Shown: positions 51,513 through 59,425 of the stretch, one piece after another
Layout: each line of letters opens with the position of its first letter
Position numbering within the stretch: the stretch's first letter is position 1
Assembly (NCBI RefSeq): GCF_023074835.1
Contig: NZ_JALLGW010000004.1
Coordinates: 79,119-143,118 of the forward strand
Source of the DNA: Halomarina salina
GTDB taxonomy: Archaea > Halobacteriota > Halobacteria > Halobacteriales > Haloarculaceae
Direction: 5' to 3'
Length of the DNA stretch: 64,000 nt
The notes under the pieces: model-generated
What the model was told of the DNA's origin: nothing
The model's database searches: none
Seen by the model: the letters and a program-made list of their open reading frames with translations, nothing else
Translations under genes and position numbers: made by a program

Positions 51513-51555
51513 GTTACCCCACGGTCTGATATGAGTTCGGGACATGTGGGGTAAC
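51513..51555. promoter_or_regulatory. Inverted repeat GTTACCCCAC-N23-GTGGGGTAAC
   Basis: Perfect 10-base arms at 51513-51522 and 51546-51555. The second arm ends one base before the ATG at 51557, so a bound protein would block expression of the DUF6788-like gene. The same pair occurs before its relic at 57.8 kb and, with one change, at 2.9 kb. Confidence 0.6.
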
Positions 51556-51556
51556 G

Positions 51557-51949
51557 ATGGGGGACCAGCCAGCCGACCGCCCTGCCCCACCAGACCTGCC
51601 AGCATACGTGCTCAATCCACTGGAGCGCCAGTCATCAGACCGCCTCGAGCGCGTCGCGAGCTACGCTCAGGAGCTCGCCGCCTGGAAGCGCGCCCAGCAC
51701 GAGCGCGAAACCGCTCAGCGTCAGGCTGCGGAGGCGATTTCCGACGACGAACGTACTGCATTGGCTAACCGGGACATCTCGACGGACCCTGCGGACTACG
51801 AGGATGTCCCGAGCGGGGCGTACATCACAATCAAAACGACCAAACAGACGAGCGACCGTGCCTACCGCTACTACTACTGGCAGTGGCGGGAGGGTGAAAC
51901 GTGGGAAAACCAGTACATTGGGCCAGTCGGTTCTGAACCCGACAGCTAG
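51557..51949 (+). CDS. DUF6788-like haloarchaeal protein (intact copy)
   Basis: A 130-residue protein. The charged helix LAAWKRAQHERETAQRQAAE is followed by a small beta domain with AYITIKTTKQTSDRAYRYYY and WQWREGETWENQYIGPV. This matches a family I recall as DUF6788, which often sits near plasmid replication genes. It is the only intact copy of four in the window (others at 26.0, 54.6 and 57.8 kb). Function is unknown. An inverted-repeat operator abuts its start. Confidence 0.75.
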   Translation: MGDQPADRPAPPDLPAYVLNPLERQSSDRLERVASYAQELAAWKRAQHERETAQRQAAEAISDDERTALANRDISTDPADYEDVPSGAYITIKTTKQTSDRAYRYYYWQWREGETWENQYIGPVGSEPDS

Positions 51950-52195
51950 CTCCAGCCACCAATAGTCACGATAATTGGATTGGGGAAGACCTGTCTCGCG
52001 GATGTGACGGCACAATAGAGCGGCTATCAACACGTGGGGAGGAGAGCAAAGTGGCTGAGCAAGCTGAATTCGCGGTATTTACATCCGCGAGGGAGGACCC
52101 CTCCCCCCGTCGTCGATGTGTAAATCCGTCGTCCAGGAAAGTGCTCGTATGAAAGGAGATCAACTGGTCTCAAATATCGTCTGACGTACGTCATA

Positions 52196-52846
52196 CCCCA
52201 CCGTTTCCAGTAAATACTCGAGGGAACCCCATGACCGATGGGCCAACACCCTCCCCACTGTTTCCAGTAAAGCGGGCTCGAGACAGGCGGTGGGGTCGCA
52301 ATCGAAGCGGCACCTACCACCTCTAGTTCTCTTCTCTACAGCTTTTATTTGATGCTATGGACTAGCTATACCCAATTAATAATAAAGCTACCGCAGCTTC
52401 TAGTGTCCTTGGCTTGGGACCGGGGAGTGGTTGGAGAGACTTTACTGGAAACGATGGGGGGAGGGTGTGTGGTCGGGCTCACGTCTCGAAACGAGCCATA
52501 CGACCCGTTGTGAGCCTCCACGACTATACTGGAAATAGTGGGGTGGCTTCGTCATATAAAGAACCGTTTACTGGAAATACTGGAACCCACCACACTCATT
52601 AGCGACGCTGATCTCCCCCTGAGTTCGCCCAATTACTGGAAATAGTGGGGTGTGTCGGCTCCGAGTCGTGCGCTTTTTACTGGAAACGGTGGGGTGTGTC
52701 ACCGAGCAATTCTTAACATCTCTGGTGAAGGGGTCCCGAGAGATATATCTCTAAGTCAGAGTCTCCCCATCATTACCGGAAACGGTGGGGTCTGGACCCG
52801 TTATCGGAACCGTCGCCCACAGGTGGTTATAGTGGAAATACTGGAA
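52196..52846. other. Replication origin 1 (ORB repeats around an AT-rich core)
   Basis: Nine origin-recognition-box-like repeats of the type TTACTGGAAACGGTGGGG. Two are inverted at 52196-52213 and 52253-52270. Seven are forward, at 52442-52460, 52525-52546, 52568-52586, 52633-52656, 52677-52700, 52772-52792 and 52827-52846. The T/A ends of both groups face the AT-rich stretch 52321-52395, and the G-strings point outward. This is the standard layout of haloarchaeal origins. The orc1/cdc6 gene follows at 52865. The last two repeats lie in its promoter, so the initiator may repress itself. Confidence 0.85.
52321..52395. other. AT-rich duplex-unwinding element of origin 1
   Basis: An AT-rich stretch (TTTTATTTGATGC, then CCAATTAATAATAAAGC) lies between the inverted and forward repeat groups. 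It is the expected melting site. Confidence 0.65.
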
Positions 52847-52864
52847 GCGCCGGTCGGAACAATT

Positions 52865-54133
52865 ATGCCCTCACACTCTCAGTCGACTAACACGATGGGC
52901 CCGCGGTTCCAACCCGACGACACGCTCTACAAGCGTCGGAACACGCTCAAAGTCGAGTACGTTCCCGACGAAATTGTCGGACGAGACAACGAGATTGAGG
53001 AGTACGAAGCGGCACTCCAGCCGGTTATCAATGGCGAGTACCCAGACAACATCTTCATCTACGGGAAGACAGGCGTGGGAAAGACCGCGGTGACGAACTT
53101 CCTGCTCAACGAACTGCAGGAATCAGCAGACCACTTCGACGTCAACCTCTCGTTCATCACCGTCAACTGTGACGGGTTGAGTACAAGCTATCAGGCGGCG
53201 ATCAGCCTGGTGAACCGACTGCGCGAGCCTGAACACCACATCGCCGAGACGGGCCATCCTCAGTCGAAGGTGTATCGATTACTCTGGGACGAACTCAACA
53301 AGCTCGAGGGAACCGTCATCGTCGTCCTCGACGAGGTCGACCACATCACCGACGACACCTTCCTCTACCAAATTACCCGCGCAGACAACAACGGCTACAT
53401 CGATGGGATTCAGCTCGGTATCATCGGCATCAGTAACGACTCGACGTTCCGTGAGCGCCTCGATGCCAAGGTCCAGTCCTCACTTTGTGAAACCGAAATT
53501 TCGTTCCCTCCGTACGGAACTGAAGAACTCCAGAAAGTACTCGAACAGCGCGCTGAGATCGCGTTCCACACGAACGCGCTCGACGATGGTGTGATTCCAC
53601 TGTGTGCCGCTCTGGGTCGACAGGATGGGGGTGACGCCCGGCGCGCTATCACCTTGCTCCGAAAGGCAGGTGATCTCGCACGAACGGAAAATGCGAATGT
53701 CGTGACGACCACACACGTAGAGCGCGCACAAGAGCGCCTTGAAGCCCAACAGAGCATGGACATCATGCGCGACCTGACCGAACACGAGCAACTCACGCTC
53801 TACGCGCTCACCACACTGGCCGCCGAGGATGCCACCCCTGCCCGATCGCGGGTGGTTTACCAACGGTACAAACAACTTTGCGAGGCCCAGAACCGTGAAC
53901 CGAGAACTGCCCGCCGAATGCGCAGCTTCCTCTCTGATTTCGAGATTCTCAATCTGACACATTCGCAGATCGAACACCGGGGGCAAGACGGTGGGACGTA
54001 CCGCGAGCATGAACTGACCCGTAATATCCCGACGGTCATCGACGCACTCCAGACGGTGATCGCTGAGACCGGTGCTCATTCCAGTGTCGTTGAGTACCTT
54101 CCTGACTCAGGCGAGGAGTTCGCCAGAATCTGA
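52865..54133 (+). CDS. orc1: Orc1/Cdc6 replication initiator 1
   Basis: A 422-residue AAA+ initiator. Walker A (IYGKTGVGKTAV) is at about residue 70, Walker B (VIVVLDEVDHI) at about 154, sensor 1 (IIGISNDSTFRERLD) and sensor 2 (DARRAITLLRKAGDLA) follow. The C-terminal winged helix (~300-420) would bind the origin repeats. It starts at the ATG at 52865, downstream of the repeats. The longer frame reads through them and is spurious. Confidence 0.92.
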   Translation: MPSHSQSTNTMGPRFQPDDTLYKRRNTLKVEYVPDEIVGRDNEIEEYEAALQPVINGEYPDNIFIYGKTGVGKTAVTNFLLNELQESADHFDVNLSFITVNCDGLSTSYQAAISLVNRLREPEHHIAETGHPQSKVYRLLWDELNKLEGTVIVVLDEVDHITDDTFLYQITRADNNGYIDGIQLGIIGISNDSTFRERLDAKVQSSLCETEISFPPYGTEELQKVLEQRAEIAFHTNALDDGVIPLCAALGRQDGGDARRAITLLRKAGDLARTENANVVTTTHVERAQERLEAQQSMDIMRDLTEHEQLTLYALTTLAAEDATPARSRVVYQRYKQLCEAQNREPRTARRMRSFLSDFEILNLTHSQIEHRGQDGGTYREHELTRNIPTVIDALQTVIAETGAHSSVVEYLPDSGEEFARI

Positions 54134-54299
54134 ACGCGGTCTAGAGATCGTCTGATCTGGTCTCGGGTAGAGGACCTCTGCGTTGCTGTAGGAGGAATCT
54201 CTCGTTTTAAGGCCTATAGCGGTGGATTGAGGGCGCATGACACTCTTTTTGAGCCTTACAAGCGTTTATTGGCTGGAAAAGTCAAGATAAGATTGACCA

Positions 54300-54404
54300 A
54301 TGAGTCTTGATGAGGCGGTTGATGAAGCGCTCGCGACGTACAATATGTCGCGCAGCGAAGAGGCCGAGGAAACAGGCCGAACAGTCGCCACGCTCCAAGA
54401 CTAA
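54300..54404 (+). CDS. 34-residue microprotein, copy B
   Basis: ATG at 54300 encodes MSLDEAVDEALATYNMSRSE and ends EETGRTVATLQD, 34 residues. It has the same length and spaced motif as copy A at 51198-51302. A TATA-like GTTTATTGG lies ~34 bases upstream. It sits between the first orc1 gene and a mosaic of gene fragments. Function is unknown. Confidence 0.55.
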   Translation: MSLDEAVDEALATYNMSRSEEAEETGRTVATLQD

Positions 54405-54412
54405 CAGAGCCA

Positions 54413-54570
54413 CTTAGCCGAGGTTCCGACTCTTTTCAGAAAACTCCGATCTCGATAGCCCCCGCGTTTCCTTCAATTCTGGATTTCCTGCGCGTTCGAC
54501 GGCCTCCTCGACGAACTCGATCAAGAGTGCTTCATGCTGCTCCGCGTAGACGATTTTTGCCTCACTCGGG
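54413..54570 (-). pseudogene. C-terminal fragment of an unrecognised protein
   Basis: A minus-strand frame reads PSEAKIVYAEQHEALLIEFV, then EEAVERAGNPELKETRGLSR and ends FSEKSRNLG with TAA. It has clear protein character, but its upstream part is cut at ~54570, where a DUF6788-like fragment begins. With 54755-54897 it may be the second half of one gene split by that insertion. Confidence 0.5.
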
Positions 54571-54757
54571 TGCAGACACTTGCCACCTGGAAGCGCAGCC
54601 AGGACGAGCGCGAAACCGCTCAGCGTCAGGCTGTTAAGGCGATCTCCGATGACGAACGCGCCGGGCTCGATGACCGAGGCATCTCGACGGACCCTGCGGA
54701 CTACGACGACGTCCCGAGCGGGGCGTACATCACGATCAAAACGACCAAACAGACGAG
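54571..54757 (+). pseudogene. DUF6788-like internal fragment
   Basis: It reads LATWKRSQDERETAQRQAVK, then STDPADYDDVPSGAYITIK and TTKQT. It is nearly identical in protein and DNA to the middle of the intact gene at 51557 (about residues 41-95 there). Both ends are missing and unrelated sequence follows. It is a recent partial duplication. Confidence 0.7.
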
Positions 54758-54897
54758 GCCGTACGTCGAGAGTTCCTTGGCATATTTCACGTAGGTTTCT
54801 CGCGTCATCTGATCCGCGTCGAGCTCATCGGTTACCCATTGGTAGATCTGATAGCCGACTGGACTCGGAACTGTGCTCCCTGTTTGGGATGAGTGGC
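54755..54897 (-). pseudogene. Internal fragment of an unrecognised protein
   Basis: A minus-strand frame reads SSQTGSTVPSPVGYQIYQWV, then TDELDADQMTRETYVKYAKE and LSTYGL, stopping where the DUF6788-like fragment begins. No start codon is in frame (TGA upstream). I recognise protein character but not the family. It is likely the 5' portion of the gene whose end is at 54413-54570. Confidence 0.5.
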
Positions 54898-55108
54898 ATC
54901 TCGCAGACGGTGGCCGATGCTTCCATTGGCTTAGCGCTCAATGTTTCGCGAACCTCGAGCAATCCAGTTATCCGGAGATTGTGGGTTTACCTCCGCTGGC
55001 CACTGACCAGATAGCCCGCTCTAAGAGGAGCTTCTTCACGTGGCCCGTGAAACTAGACATTTTCGTTGTTTGCTTGAATGTTTCGTTGAGATACCAGACA
55101 TCCGTCTG

Positions 55109-55587
55109 ACGGGGGGTGTCCGCAATAGTAGTAGGATGGAAAGCTCGATGCGGCCGAATTCACCATGCGATAGAATTGTGGACGGGGGGTACGGTGAGCG
55201 ACGGTGGGAGACACTCCTATCAGAGAAGGATAGACACAATGGTCGAGATTGGACATCTCGTCCGGCACGATTGAGTGGTCACTTTTCGCGAGCGCATCGC
55301 GGTTCGGTCTACAAAGGCGATACGGTCGATGACCGAGGGGGGATGTCCGCAATTACGCCTGGAGTCTTCAGTACGTTCGCGAGCCGTCGAGACACGGGGG
55401 GTGTCCGCAATTAGATCGACAGCCTCCAGCGCACTACGAGCAGTCAAGAGACGGGGGGTGTCCGCAATTAGCGGCTGGTAGAGCGCTTTTCGGGTCGGTT
55501 CTCGATTTCGAAGTGACGAGGGGGAAACACTCGTCGTCAGGAACCATGTAGCGACGACACGCGCCTGGAGGGGGTGTGTCCGCAATT
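55109..55587 (+). repeat. Origin 2 repeat cluster downstream of orc1/cdc6 gene 2
   Basis: Five forward repeats of ACGGGGGGTGTCCGCAATT type lie at 55109-55126, 55334-55354, 55394-55413, 55451-55470 and 55567-55587, all in the same orientation. The same sequence flanks the AT-rich core at 57.2 kb. They lie beyond the 3' end of the cognate initiator gene and could be extra initiator-binding or copy-control sites. Confidence 0.75.
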
Positions 55588-55615
55588 CATTGAGCGTGGG
55601 CTCGCCAGTCGATAG

Positions 55616-56941
55616 CTACCGGAGTTCCGACGCGATCTCCTCGGCGATATGTCCATACCGAGGGGCGTAGCTATCATCCGAGAGGAGGATGTCGATTGTC
55701 TCATCCAGTGGGATGGAGAGTTCTCCCTCCCAGCGTTCACCGCCACGCTGTCCCCCAGCCACTTTTTCTAGGTTGATGACGCCGGTCAGCTTGAGATCCT
55801 GCAGCCGGTCACGCATCCGTCGCTGGACTAGCGGGGTCTCATCGACGGACTTCGCGTACGTGCTGTAGTAGGTGTGGATCTCGTTCGTTCGCGCGGGCGT
55901 CTCCCCACGCGCCTCCAGATACAGCAAGCCACAGAGCGTCAGGAGGTCATCAGCCGTGTGATCGTTCAGCATGTTCTTGATGTAGTTCTTGTTCACCTCC
56001 TGTTTCGCGGCCTCGACGTGCTCGACAGTTACGGCCTCCGTACGCTCGTCGTGGGCGATTGTGGCCGCCTGGCCAAGTAGATCGATCGCTTGTCGGGCGG
56101 AACCGCGTTCACGTTCGGCACTACTCGCACAGGTGCGGACGACACGTTCGGTGACCACGCTGCTGTCGATACCGACGACTTCGCCGTCGTCGTACGTGAG
56201 GGTCGTGTCGTGGAGACCGGCGGCAGCCCGGCGGTAGAGGATCTGTGTGAGTTGGTCGACGGTGTACGGTGGGAAGTCGACCTCGGACTCATAGAGGGCG
56301 TCTTTGATTCGGGGCGAGAGCTCGCTTTTGAACCGTCGGTCGTTACTGATTCCGATCACCGAACATCCGACGTCGTCGTCGAGCTCCTCCGAGGAGTATG
56401 CTCGTGGGAGCTTGTACAGGATGTTGAGCTCGTCATCGCTGGTATCCTTGATGCGGTCAATCTCGTCGAGGAGATAGATATAGGTCCCGCCGTGCTCGTT
56501 CATGTACTCGAAGAGATCGCTGTAGAGGTTGTCGAGGGTCTGCCCGCGGGGCTTCCGGTCGAGCCCTTTGAGCTTCTTCAAGGCGGTCGTCAGGACGTGA
56601 TACGACTTGTTGGCGCTGTTGCACTCGATGTAGACGATAGTGACGTTGAGATCCTCTTGGTCGGCGAAGTCGGCGAACTGATCACGCTTGAGGAGAACGG
56701 CCGCAGTCTTGCCCTGCCCGGGTTTACCGTAGATGAAAAGGTTCCGGGGGTTTTCGCCGCGCCCCGCTGGCTCGATAGCACTGTGAATAGCGTCCAGTTC
56801 GCGGGCGCGTTCGGGCATGACCTCGGGTTTGATCTTGTCGCCCTGGAAGACGTCACCGTCCTCGAGGATAGTAGAGGTGGTAGAGAAAGACTTGAGCCCG
56901 GTCTGGTCGCTGTTGTCGTCCGGGTCGTCGAAGTCGCCCAT
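55616..56941 (-). CDS. orc1: Orc1/Cdc6 replication initiator 2
   Basis: A 441-residue AAA+ initiator from the ATG at 56941 (MGDFDDPDDNSDQTGLKSF). Walker A (IYGKPGQGKTAAV) is at about residue 79, Walker B (YIYLLDEIDRI) at ~157, and the sensor regions are GISNDRRFKSELS and GSARQAIDLLGQAATIA. The C-terminal winged helix (~330-441) follows. It differs strongly from initiator 1. The TATA-like TTTATAACG ~26 bases upstream indicates a leaderless transcript. Confidence 0.92.
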   Translation of the reverse strand: MGDFDDPDDNSDQTGLKSFSTTSTILEDGDVFQGDKIKPEVMPERARELDAIHSAIEPAGRGENPRNLFIYGKPGQGKTAAVLLKRDQFADFADQEDLNVTIVYIECNSANKSYHVLTTALKKLKGLDRKPRGQTLDNLYSDLFEYMNEHGGTYIYLLDEIDRIKDTSDDELNILYKLPRAYSSEELDDDVGCSVIGISNDRRFKSELSPRIKDALYESEVDFPPYTVDQLTQILYRRAAAGLHDTTLTYDDGEVVGIDSSVVTERVVRTCASSAERERGSARQAIDLLGQAATIAHDERTEAVTVEHVEAAKQEVNKNYIKNMLNDHTADDLLTLCGLLYLEARGETPARTNEIHTYYSTYAKSVDETPLVQRRMRDRLQDLKLTGVINLEKVAGGQRGGERWEGELSIPLDETIDILLSDDSYAPRYGHIAEEIASELR

Positions 56942-56963
56942 GAACGGTCCGTGGCAGGACAAC

Positions 56964-56997
56964 GTTATAAAACCCCTACGTCCGCAATGTCCGCAAT
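56964..56997 (-). promoter_or_regulatory. orc1/cdc6-2 promoter with two tandem half-repeats
   Basis: A TATA-like TTTATAACG (56963-56971) is immediately followed upstream by two tandem copies of GTCCGCAAT (56980-56988 and 56989-56997), the core of the origin 2 repeat. Binding there would cover the BRE/TATA region, so the initiator likely autoregulates. Confidence 0.6.
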
Positions 56998-57030
56998 GTC
57001 CGGTTGGAGCTATCGGCTTAAACGGGGGGG

Positions 57031-57419
57031 ACGGGGGGTGTCCGCAATTTCCTGTCGGGGGGTAGGGACCAACCGATACTCGGGTGGCCGTGAGAACGAG
57101 CCGGTGATAGACAAAACGGGTGCTGGCGGCACTGTAGTGCCATTTTGTGGCGGTATCGACTGGCTCACGACTACCAGCCATCGTATAAGTTGCTGGTATC
57201 GTAAGATACTATACTACTATACTAGCGTTCGTCTAGAACTAGAAGAAGAAGCATATCAGGCACTTGCAACAGCTCTTCCAGAGACTCGTCCGGGAATCGA
57301 CTGTGGAGCCGATGAAACCGTGGCAGCCCCATGTGCTTCCTCTGTTTCACTTGGACTACCAGTCGATCGTATACGGCCTACACGGTGACGGTGAATTGCG
57401 GACACACCCCCTCCCCCCG
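57031..57419. other. Replication origin 2
   Basis: A forward repeat ACGGGGGGTGTCCGCAATTT at 57031-57050 and an inverted one at 57394-57419 (AATTGCGGACACACCCCCT...) flank the AT-rich stretch 57182-57262. The AATT ends face the core and the G-strings point outward, as in origin 1. The cognate initiator gene lies immediately to the left. Confidence 0.75.
57182..57262. other. AT-rich duplex-unwinding element of origin 2
   Basis: CGTATAAGTTGC, then GATACTATACTACTATAC and CTAGAACTAGAAG. It is the only AT-rich stretch between the facing repeats. Confidence 0.6.
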
Positions 57420-57745
57420 TTCTAGGGACCTCACTGACGTTCCGACAGCGGCCATGCAAACCAGCGATGATCTGCTTCAGTCAGTTTGGCAGCAAACAGT
57501 CCTTCGTGACCACGCCGAGCGTGAAAAGCGACCGGTGCACTCCTGAATGTGAATGAAAAGAGGTGTCGGGACACATCGCGGCTACCGCAGGTGGGTCGAT
57601 GACTTATGCTCCAGTCGGACGGCCACGACGATTTGCGGAAGTGTGTCCCGCACAGCTCTGTCAAGACCGTTCATCCACGGAGAGTTGTGTCTGAACTCCA
57701 GACTCAATCCGAGCTTTGGCCCTCCGTTGGGTGCCTCTGAACTCG

Positions 57746-57786
57746 GTTACCCCACAAATTTCGCCAATCAGGTCTCGTGGGGTAAC
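57746..57786. promoter_or_regulatory. Inverted repeat GTTACCCCAC-N21-GTGGGGTAAC
   Basis: Perfect arms at 57746-57755 and 57777-57786, before a decayed DUF6788-like gene. The operator is conserved better than the gene it once served. Confidence 0.55.
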
Positions 57787-57787
57787 T

Positions 57788-57920
57788 ATAGGGCGTTGTC
57801 TTGACCAGCCAGACCTCCCGAACTACCTGCTGGAACCCCTCGATTAACAGCCCCCCGAGAAGCTGGACGTTGTCGTCGAATGTGCCGTGGAACTCGCTGC
57901 TTGGAAGCGTCGACTACAGA
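57788..57920 (+). pseudogene. DUF6788-like decayed gene start
   Basis: DNA aligned to the start of the gene at 51557 reads DLPNYLLEPLD-stop, then VVVECAVELAAWKR. It has lost its ATG and has an in-frame TAA. The similarity ends near 57920. Confidence 0.5.
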
Positions 57921-58014
57921 GATTCCCAAAGCCCACCGACCTCCGACCCCCATCGAACAGTGTTACACATCGATGACGGGGGTGGGCGACGATTCAGCCG
58001 TTGAAACTGAGAGC

Positions 58015-58155
58015 TTACCCCTCGTGGAATTCCTGAAACTGCGTGTTGACCACGGATCGAAGCAACCTCCCTTGATTGGCGATTCGCTCCAGTCGGATAT
58101 CTTCGGCAATTCGGTCCATCATTGCTGCTGGATCGCTGGTGAACACGAACTCCAT
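58015..58155 (-). CDS. 46-residue hypothetical protein
   Basis: ATG at 58155 (or MYMEF from 58161) encodes MEFVFTSDPAAMMDRIAEDI, then RLERIANQGRLLRSVVNTQF and QEFHEG. It has convincing amphipathic helices and haloarchaeal codon use. It may be a genuine small protein or the end of a longer gene. I do not recognise it. Confidence 0.4.
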   Translation of the reverse strand: MEFVFTSDPAAMMDRIAEDIRLERIANQGRLLRSVVNTQFQEFHEG

Positions 58156-58487
58156 GTACATCCCTCAACCACGCCCCCTGCTCCGACGTGCAGTCGAGAC
58201 GAGCAGCGCTTTCTCGTAGAGGGACCGCTCATCACAATCGACCCGGTCTAGGTGCGCAGTCACCCAAGCCCAGCACGAGAAATATCGCAGTCGCTGGGTG
58301 ATGGCAATGCTGTGGATCAGTCGGAGGAGCCGTCGTTGGATGCGAACGACGGTCGATTCGGCGCCCAGCGGGCCGAGAACGCGTTTCGTGAGGCCCCGGT
58401 CTGTCTACGCCGGGTCTAGACAGCTATTCATCGAGCAGATTTTACAGTACTCTCACACGTCACAAAGTTGCTCCCTTCGCAAAACAT
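58156..58487. other. Region left of the IS element, no gene recognised
   Basis: About 330 bases. An open frame from ~58262 (ISQSLGDGNAVDQSEEPSLD) to a stop at ~58417 has acidic composition but no start codon. It could be a remnant. It does not obviously pair with the truncated gene on the other side of the IS. Confidence 0.3.
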
Positions 58488-59424
58488 GGCTCTGGTGAAT
58501 CACTAGACGGCGTCGGTTTTGACCGTTAGAATTTGGGAGATGAAGCGGGAAATCGGCGATGATTCATGTCGAAGATCTCCCGCTTCACGAGCAAAGCGGT
58601 CACGTTAGCTCAAAATGCTGTTGGTGGGCGAGGCGAAGGCGCCACCCCCTTCGGGGGCGGCGCCTTCGCCGACTACGCGGTGGTGTCGCTGCACTGTCTG
58701 AGGGGTACCTCGATAAATCGTACCGCGACGCACTCGATTTACTGAGCGAGATGCCACAGATACTGGCCGAGATCGGCCTCGACGAGGCCGATCTCCCCGA
58801 CCACTCGACGCTCGTGAAGGCGTTTGACAGACTCAAGGCGGCGCTGTGGCGCGTGCTGCTCCGACTCTCGTCGGAACTGCACGACCCGAGCGGTCACGCC
58901 GCGATCGACGCGACGTTTTTCGACCGCGAAACCGCCAGCATGCACTACTGTCGCCGGACGAACTACCGCGTTCAGACGCTGAAAACGACCGCACTCGTCG
59001 ATACAGAAACGCAGGCTGTTCTGGACGTTCACTGCTCGACCGGGAAACCGCACGACACGCAGCTCGGCTGGCAGGTCGCCCGCGTTGCGGCGGGCGACCT
59101 GACCAGCCTCGCCGCCGACAAAGGCTACGACTGGATGGAATTACGCGAAAACCTCAGGAAAGTGGGCGTGAGACCGCTGATCAAGCATCGGCTCTTCCGG
59201 CCCATCGACCACGCGCATAACGCGCGGGTCGATGGGCCTCGCTACCGCCAGCGATCGATGTGTGAGACCGTCTTCTCGGCGATCAAGCGCACGCACGGCG
59301 ACGCCGTGCGTGCGCGAGCGTGGTTTCGGGAGTTTCGAGAGATCGTGCTGAAATGTGTCGTGCACAACATCAAGCGGGCTGTCACACCCTGAAATCAACC
59401 GCAGTATGGCGATTCACCAGAGCC
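58488..59424 (+). mobile_element. IS5-family insertion sequence
   Basis: A 937-base element with perfect 14-base terminal inverted repeats, GGCTCTGGTGAATC (58488-58501) and GATTCACCAGAGCC (59411-59424), around one IS5-type transposase. I find no matching target duplication in the flanks, suggesting a rearrangement since insertion. The right end cuts into a nuclease-like gene that runs on from 59426. Confidence 0.85.
58566..59392 (+). pseudogene. IS5-family transposase, in two frames
   Basis: Frame one from ATG at 58566 reads MSKISRFTSKAVTLAQNAVG and FADYAVVSLHCLR. At ~58700 (CTGAGGGGTAC) the homologous continuation YLDKSYRDALDLLSEMPQIL is one base back. It runs to TGA at 59392 with the DDE-type core (AAIDATFFDR, ADKGYDWMELR, RSMCETVFSAIKR). 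Joining the frames by a -1 step gives a full-length protein of ~275 residues. This is either a one-base deletion or programmed frameshifting on AGGGG. A 17-base-pair GC hairpin lies at 58632-58670 in the coding sequence. Confidence 0.8.
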
Positions 59425-59425
59425 G

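Noticed and set aside
52652..52864. N-terminal extension of Orc1/Cdc6 gene 1
   Set aside because: It translates origin repeats (FTGNGGV, ITGNGGV). The ATG at 52865 is the sensible start.
56090..57388. A 432-codon plus-strand open frame antisense to initiator gene 2
   Set aside because: It is the complement of a clear Orc1/Cdc6 gene. GC-rich third positions create such shadows.
57564..57654. Inverted repeat TGTCGGGACACA...TGTGTCCCGCACA
   Set aside because: The arms differ by a gap and the 66-base loop has no function I can support.
57431..57664. A 77-codon minus-strand frame ending GLFAAKLTEADHRWFAWPL
   Set aside because: The tail looks protein-like, but the N-terminal half does not, and I found no partner fragment. 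It is not secure enough to list as a gene.
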